64,000 nt of DNA, taken from contig NW_019775902.1 in NCBI RefSeq assembly GCF_001039355.2, positions 581,612 through 645,611 of the forward strand. Reading direction: 5' to 3'. Shown here one piece after another: positions 60,577 to 64,000 of this stretch. This stretch comes from Lingula anatina (lineage: Eukaryota > Brachiopoda > Lingulata > Lingulida > Lingulidae). Numbering within the stretch: the stretch's first letter is position 1; every line of letters starts with the position of its first letter. Both the position numbers and the translations under genes were made by a program. The notes beneath the pieces are model-generated. The model ran no database searches. It worked only from the letters and a program-made list of their open reading frames with translations, and had not been told where the DNA came from.

Positions 60577-63500
60577 TTTTACAGCCAGGTATTAGTCATA
60601 GGGTTTGCACACGTTACTGACTTACATCGAGATCAAAAGAGCATCGTTATTTTACAGTTAATTTGTAATGGATTGTATTTCTAACTTTAATAGCACATTT
60701 CCCCGTTCTTTGAAAAATCAAAGATTTGCATGCTAAGCGAGGAAATCTAAAATGCTTAAAATCTAACATATATTGGCTTTGATTAAAAATTATGACTTCT
60801 CTGATTTACATCTATATCTCTTAGTCTACTTGTTTGCTTATGCTTTTAAACTACAGTGTTTAATTTTTAACAAATAAGTTCTTTGTTTTAATTAAGTCAC
60901 TGAATAAATCATCTCTGTCATCATCTGTCTATCTGTGCATCACGCTTTTTTTAAATTGAAGTATTTGAAATTTGTCAGGGACTTCCAAAGTGACTCGTTT
61001 AAAAATCACGTCTCATAGATCACGTACATGTATAAAGAGAAGCTTAAGACGCTGTTATAGGAGAGCTAGTTTAGATATTGAACACCTATACACCCCCTCC
61101 TTTTCACTCCTTTTTTTAATAATCCTGTATTTTATTTCTCATTTATTCCTTTCTCTCCCCCCCCCCCCTCATTTTTACACAGACTAACTGTAAATGCGTA
61201 CCAACTATAAAAGTCGCCTCAACCGTCCTATGGCGTAATAACCAAGACGATTTGATATCAGATCAATATCTCATTTACTTGTGGCACTCGTAAAAAACAC
61301 GTGACGGTGAACGGCTTCCTGGGATCACAACAACACGAGGATTCAAGTAAGCTAATCAGAACAAACGCGCATTCGGATTTTTTTAAGTTTAGAAAAGAGA
61401 AAGACAGGGAGGCAAGTTGTATATGGCATTATGTGCCCACCACCACCTTTATGAGAACAAAAGAAAGTTATATATAATCCAGTATATACAAAAAGGGGAG
61501 ATGAGAAAAGCATGAAAACAGTCGAAATTTAATGAACATATTGCTAATAAATGATTAACCTAATAGGGGCGGATATATGCAATTTAACACGCTGTCACAG
61601 ACATGCATGGAAGTTATCATATGTTTACAGTAACTCTTGCTTCAGCTGCTGTTTAACATGCCATAGCGTGCATGGCAATTTCCAGCATGTGCAAAAACGT
61701 GTTTACGTAAGCCTCCTGCCTTCCTCTAACACACACACACACCCAATTACAAGCTAACGCATTTTTAAAACACGATATGTAATCAGCGTCGTACTTACTG
61801 TAGCCACGTGACACGTGCTGTCACCAGATGACCTACACACTGTCACCCCGCTACCTGTGACACAGTAAACGTTTTAATCAAACGACACCGGATAGCTTGA
61901 TTGAAGGGTAGGTGACAAACTCGTGGTTCATATATCATAACTGAATTCAATTTTGATACGACTTGGTATGACAATAGCCTGCACTGTGTGGAACAGGGCT
62001 TTTCGTAAAGGGTGGGGGTCACATCACTTCACATCACTGTGATATAAAACTTAAGACAGTAGACAAGAAACATTTTACTCTTATTTATAATATGTAGGGA
62101 TTGGTATTTGATACGTGTCGCTTTGCTCGTTGTACAGATTTGGGAATTGGGGTGGGGGGTACCTCGGAATCTATGGAGAGGAGGGAGGGCACGCTTTCTA
62201 AGAGGGATATGTAGAGTTTTTCGAGTGTGTCATAGAAATATCGTGCACTCTAAGGAATCTTTACGAGCCGGCATTATATTTCCTTGTTTGTGCCATCTGA
62301 AGGTGTTTATTTTGTTTAGTTAGACACAAGATGAGAAGTCGAATGACATATGTTGAGACTGAAATGCACAGCGTCTGCTTTTGATGGATTTTATGCCAGG
62401 ATTTCAACAACATTAGATTTGTGGCGTGCGACACATTACACTGCCGAAAGCACAAACGATATAGTGTCAAGTCAAGATGGGCAATCAAAGAGATGCATCA
62501 TGTTATCTTATACGACAAAAAAGTCTTGTGAATGTTAACACAGCTGAAAGGTTTTTAAGTAATGAATATGGATCAGATTGTTCATAATCTTTTCATTATT
62601 GTTCGTTTTCCCAAAGAGATGTTTCTACATATCTTTGGTTTCCCTAACAAAAATAGAGTGAGATGTATTTGTTCATTTTTTAAAATTTTTTAGCGTGGAA
62701 TATTAAGGTTAAGACTCTTTTGAGTTAAGACTGCAGAAATTAAATAACCGGACGACCACATTCATTATTTCTTTATCTGTCATCTTTCAGTAAATGTTTT
62801 TAAACCTCAATTCCTTGCGTAGTGGCCAAAATATCAATTATACTATATAATGTGACATTCAAATTACAAAATGATTCCCATGTATAAAAAAAGCAAAGTT
62901 TGTGCCAACAAATGAAAATTAAACGGTAGAATAAATTCTATTAATTTAAACTAAATTATATCGGCACGGACCTTAGAACCAGTATGAAGACTGTCACCAT
63001 CCGTGTGTTGACAGACGCGGTATTTTGCCCCAGATAAACAGTTTTTTTTCATTTGCTTTCAACAAATTGATCGAAATATGATATTTAGATAGATCTAATA
63101 GTAGCCCACATTTTCTCCTACGTGTTATATTTCAAGTTGCGTGATCGTCCCTGATTCAGATTCACAAAATGTGTATCGTGTATTCTTTGGTTAGAAGTTA
63201 TTTTAGGAAGATAGGTTTTTTATGCCTTTGCAAAAATGTTTTGATCTAATGCTCCAATTGTATTCACCTATGCGACGTACATTGAATAATAACGATATTC
63301 AGAACCAAATAACGGAGATCATCAAAATGAAGGATTCTCTGCAGCAGTCTAGAATCCTTCAAAATAGTTTTATCATCTCATATTTTTTTTATTATTGTCT
63401 GAAAAAACAACAATGGTAAGGTAGGTAAGGTGTCAATGTAGTATACTAAACATCAGGGGCGATTCCGCAAAATTCTGCAACCTAGGACATGCAAAAATGT

Positions 63501-64000
63501 TACATCTGTAAAATATTTAGTCGCACTGGATATCATACACACTAATGCAAAGAGAGAGAGAGACAGGGAGGAGCGCTAACTGAAACCAGAAGAATTTTCT
63601 AAGACGGTCTTTCCTTGCAAAACGAAATACCAAAGCAGCTTTGTGTTTAACCTGTTTACTTATCAACAAGATATTTTGATATCAAAACATGATTCAACAC
63701 TTAGTTGCGCAAGCTCTCCTCTGTCATTTCCATAAAATATTGCACTGATGATAAAATACAAGCAGTTTTGGATTTCTTGTTAAGTCATTATTGCTGAAAA
63801 ATGACCAGAATCGATACCTAAGAAGGGCCCGCTCTCTTTGTTCTTTCAGGCACCGTTAAAGCCATTTATAATCTTCTTCTGACAACTTGAACGTTGGGCG
63901 ACTTCTCAGCGACATCACGGATCTAGTGGTCTTAAACAGTATAATTCATGTTCTAAAATTAAATCGCTTTATTCTTATCCATTTTAAATTTAATGCTGTA

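Larger units (their letters stand above)
52460..64000. other. Intergenic stretch, no supported gene
   Basis: Microsatellites, one MITE and one gap. Isolated exon-like pieces exist: minus 61857-61802 (TTTACTGTGTCACAG acceptor, ACA/GTAAGT donor, reading VTVCRSSGDSTCHVAT) and plus 56956-57123 (GATTTTTCAG acceptor, to a stop after MCRGKRCIDY). Neither can be linked to other exons. Confidence 0.5.

Noticed and set aside
61802-61857. Cysteine-containing minus-strand exon-like segment with acceptor and GTAAGT donor
   Set aside because: No partner exons found; the region also has internal GTGAC/GTCAC inverted words that could mimic the pattern by chance.
1-64000. CRISPR arrays, operons, ribosome binding sites, bacterial insertion sequences
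   Set aside because: The window is animal nuclear DNA with spliced genes; none of these is present.

Overview
The window is eukaryotic nuclear DNA from an animal. Genes are split by GT-AG introns, intergenic DNA is AT-rich and full of microsatellites and short non-autonomous DNA transposons, and TATA boxes and signal-peptide first exons are visible. The two gene types that can be named are a nicotinic-type Cys-loop receptor subunit and a receptor ectodomain with paired 'YKN-x-x-C-x-LC' cysteine modules. Together they suit an invertebrate with expanded families of this sort (a mollusc, annelid or amphioxus-like animal). I cannot place it more exactly. Almost nothing real appears as one long open frame; genes were rebuilt by joining exons whose splice sites and phases agree.

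Layout. (1) 1-17.4 kb, minus strand: the 5' part of a nicotinic acetylcholine receptor-like gene. A signal-peptide exon sits near 17.4 kb and three ectodomain exons near 5.4, 1.8 and 1.4 kb; the rest lies beyond the left edge. Its 12 kb first intron holds repeats, including a long-armed foldback element near 14.1 kb. (2) 17.5-27.8 kb: no gene that I can support. (3) 27.8-42.2 kb: a cluster of four minus-strand genes for small secreted proteins with ten conserved cysteines, each with three exons and the same intron phases. The first (27.8-28.7 kb) is diverged. The other three sit in tandem duplicated units. Units 2 and 3 also carry, divergently on the plus strand, a TATA box and a signal-peptide first exon. 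(4) 41.8-48.4 kb, plus strand: a four-exon gene for a ~735-residue secreted or surface protein resembling the extracellular part of Methuselah/adhesion-type receptors but without a seven-helix domain. Its first exon is the plus-strand exon of unit 3; the copy in unit 2 is a spare first exon. (5) 50.0-51.4 kb, minus strand: a short secreted-protein gene whose first exon repeats the C-x2-C-x5-phase-1-intron layout of the cysteine-rich family. (6) 52-64 kb: isolated exon-like pieces and repeats only.

Assembly notes. There are two N gaps (29.3-29.7 and 60.0-60.5 kb) flanked by long homopolymers. A single N lies exactly at the junction between duplicated units 1 and 2, so that near-identical pair may be two alleles placed side by side. 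The main biological interest is the fast-changing ten-cysteine secreted family, three of whose four members end in Gly-Lys (a possible amidation signal), and its head-to-head duplication with the first exon of a receptor-like ectodomain gene.
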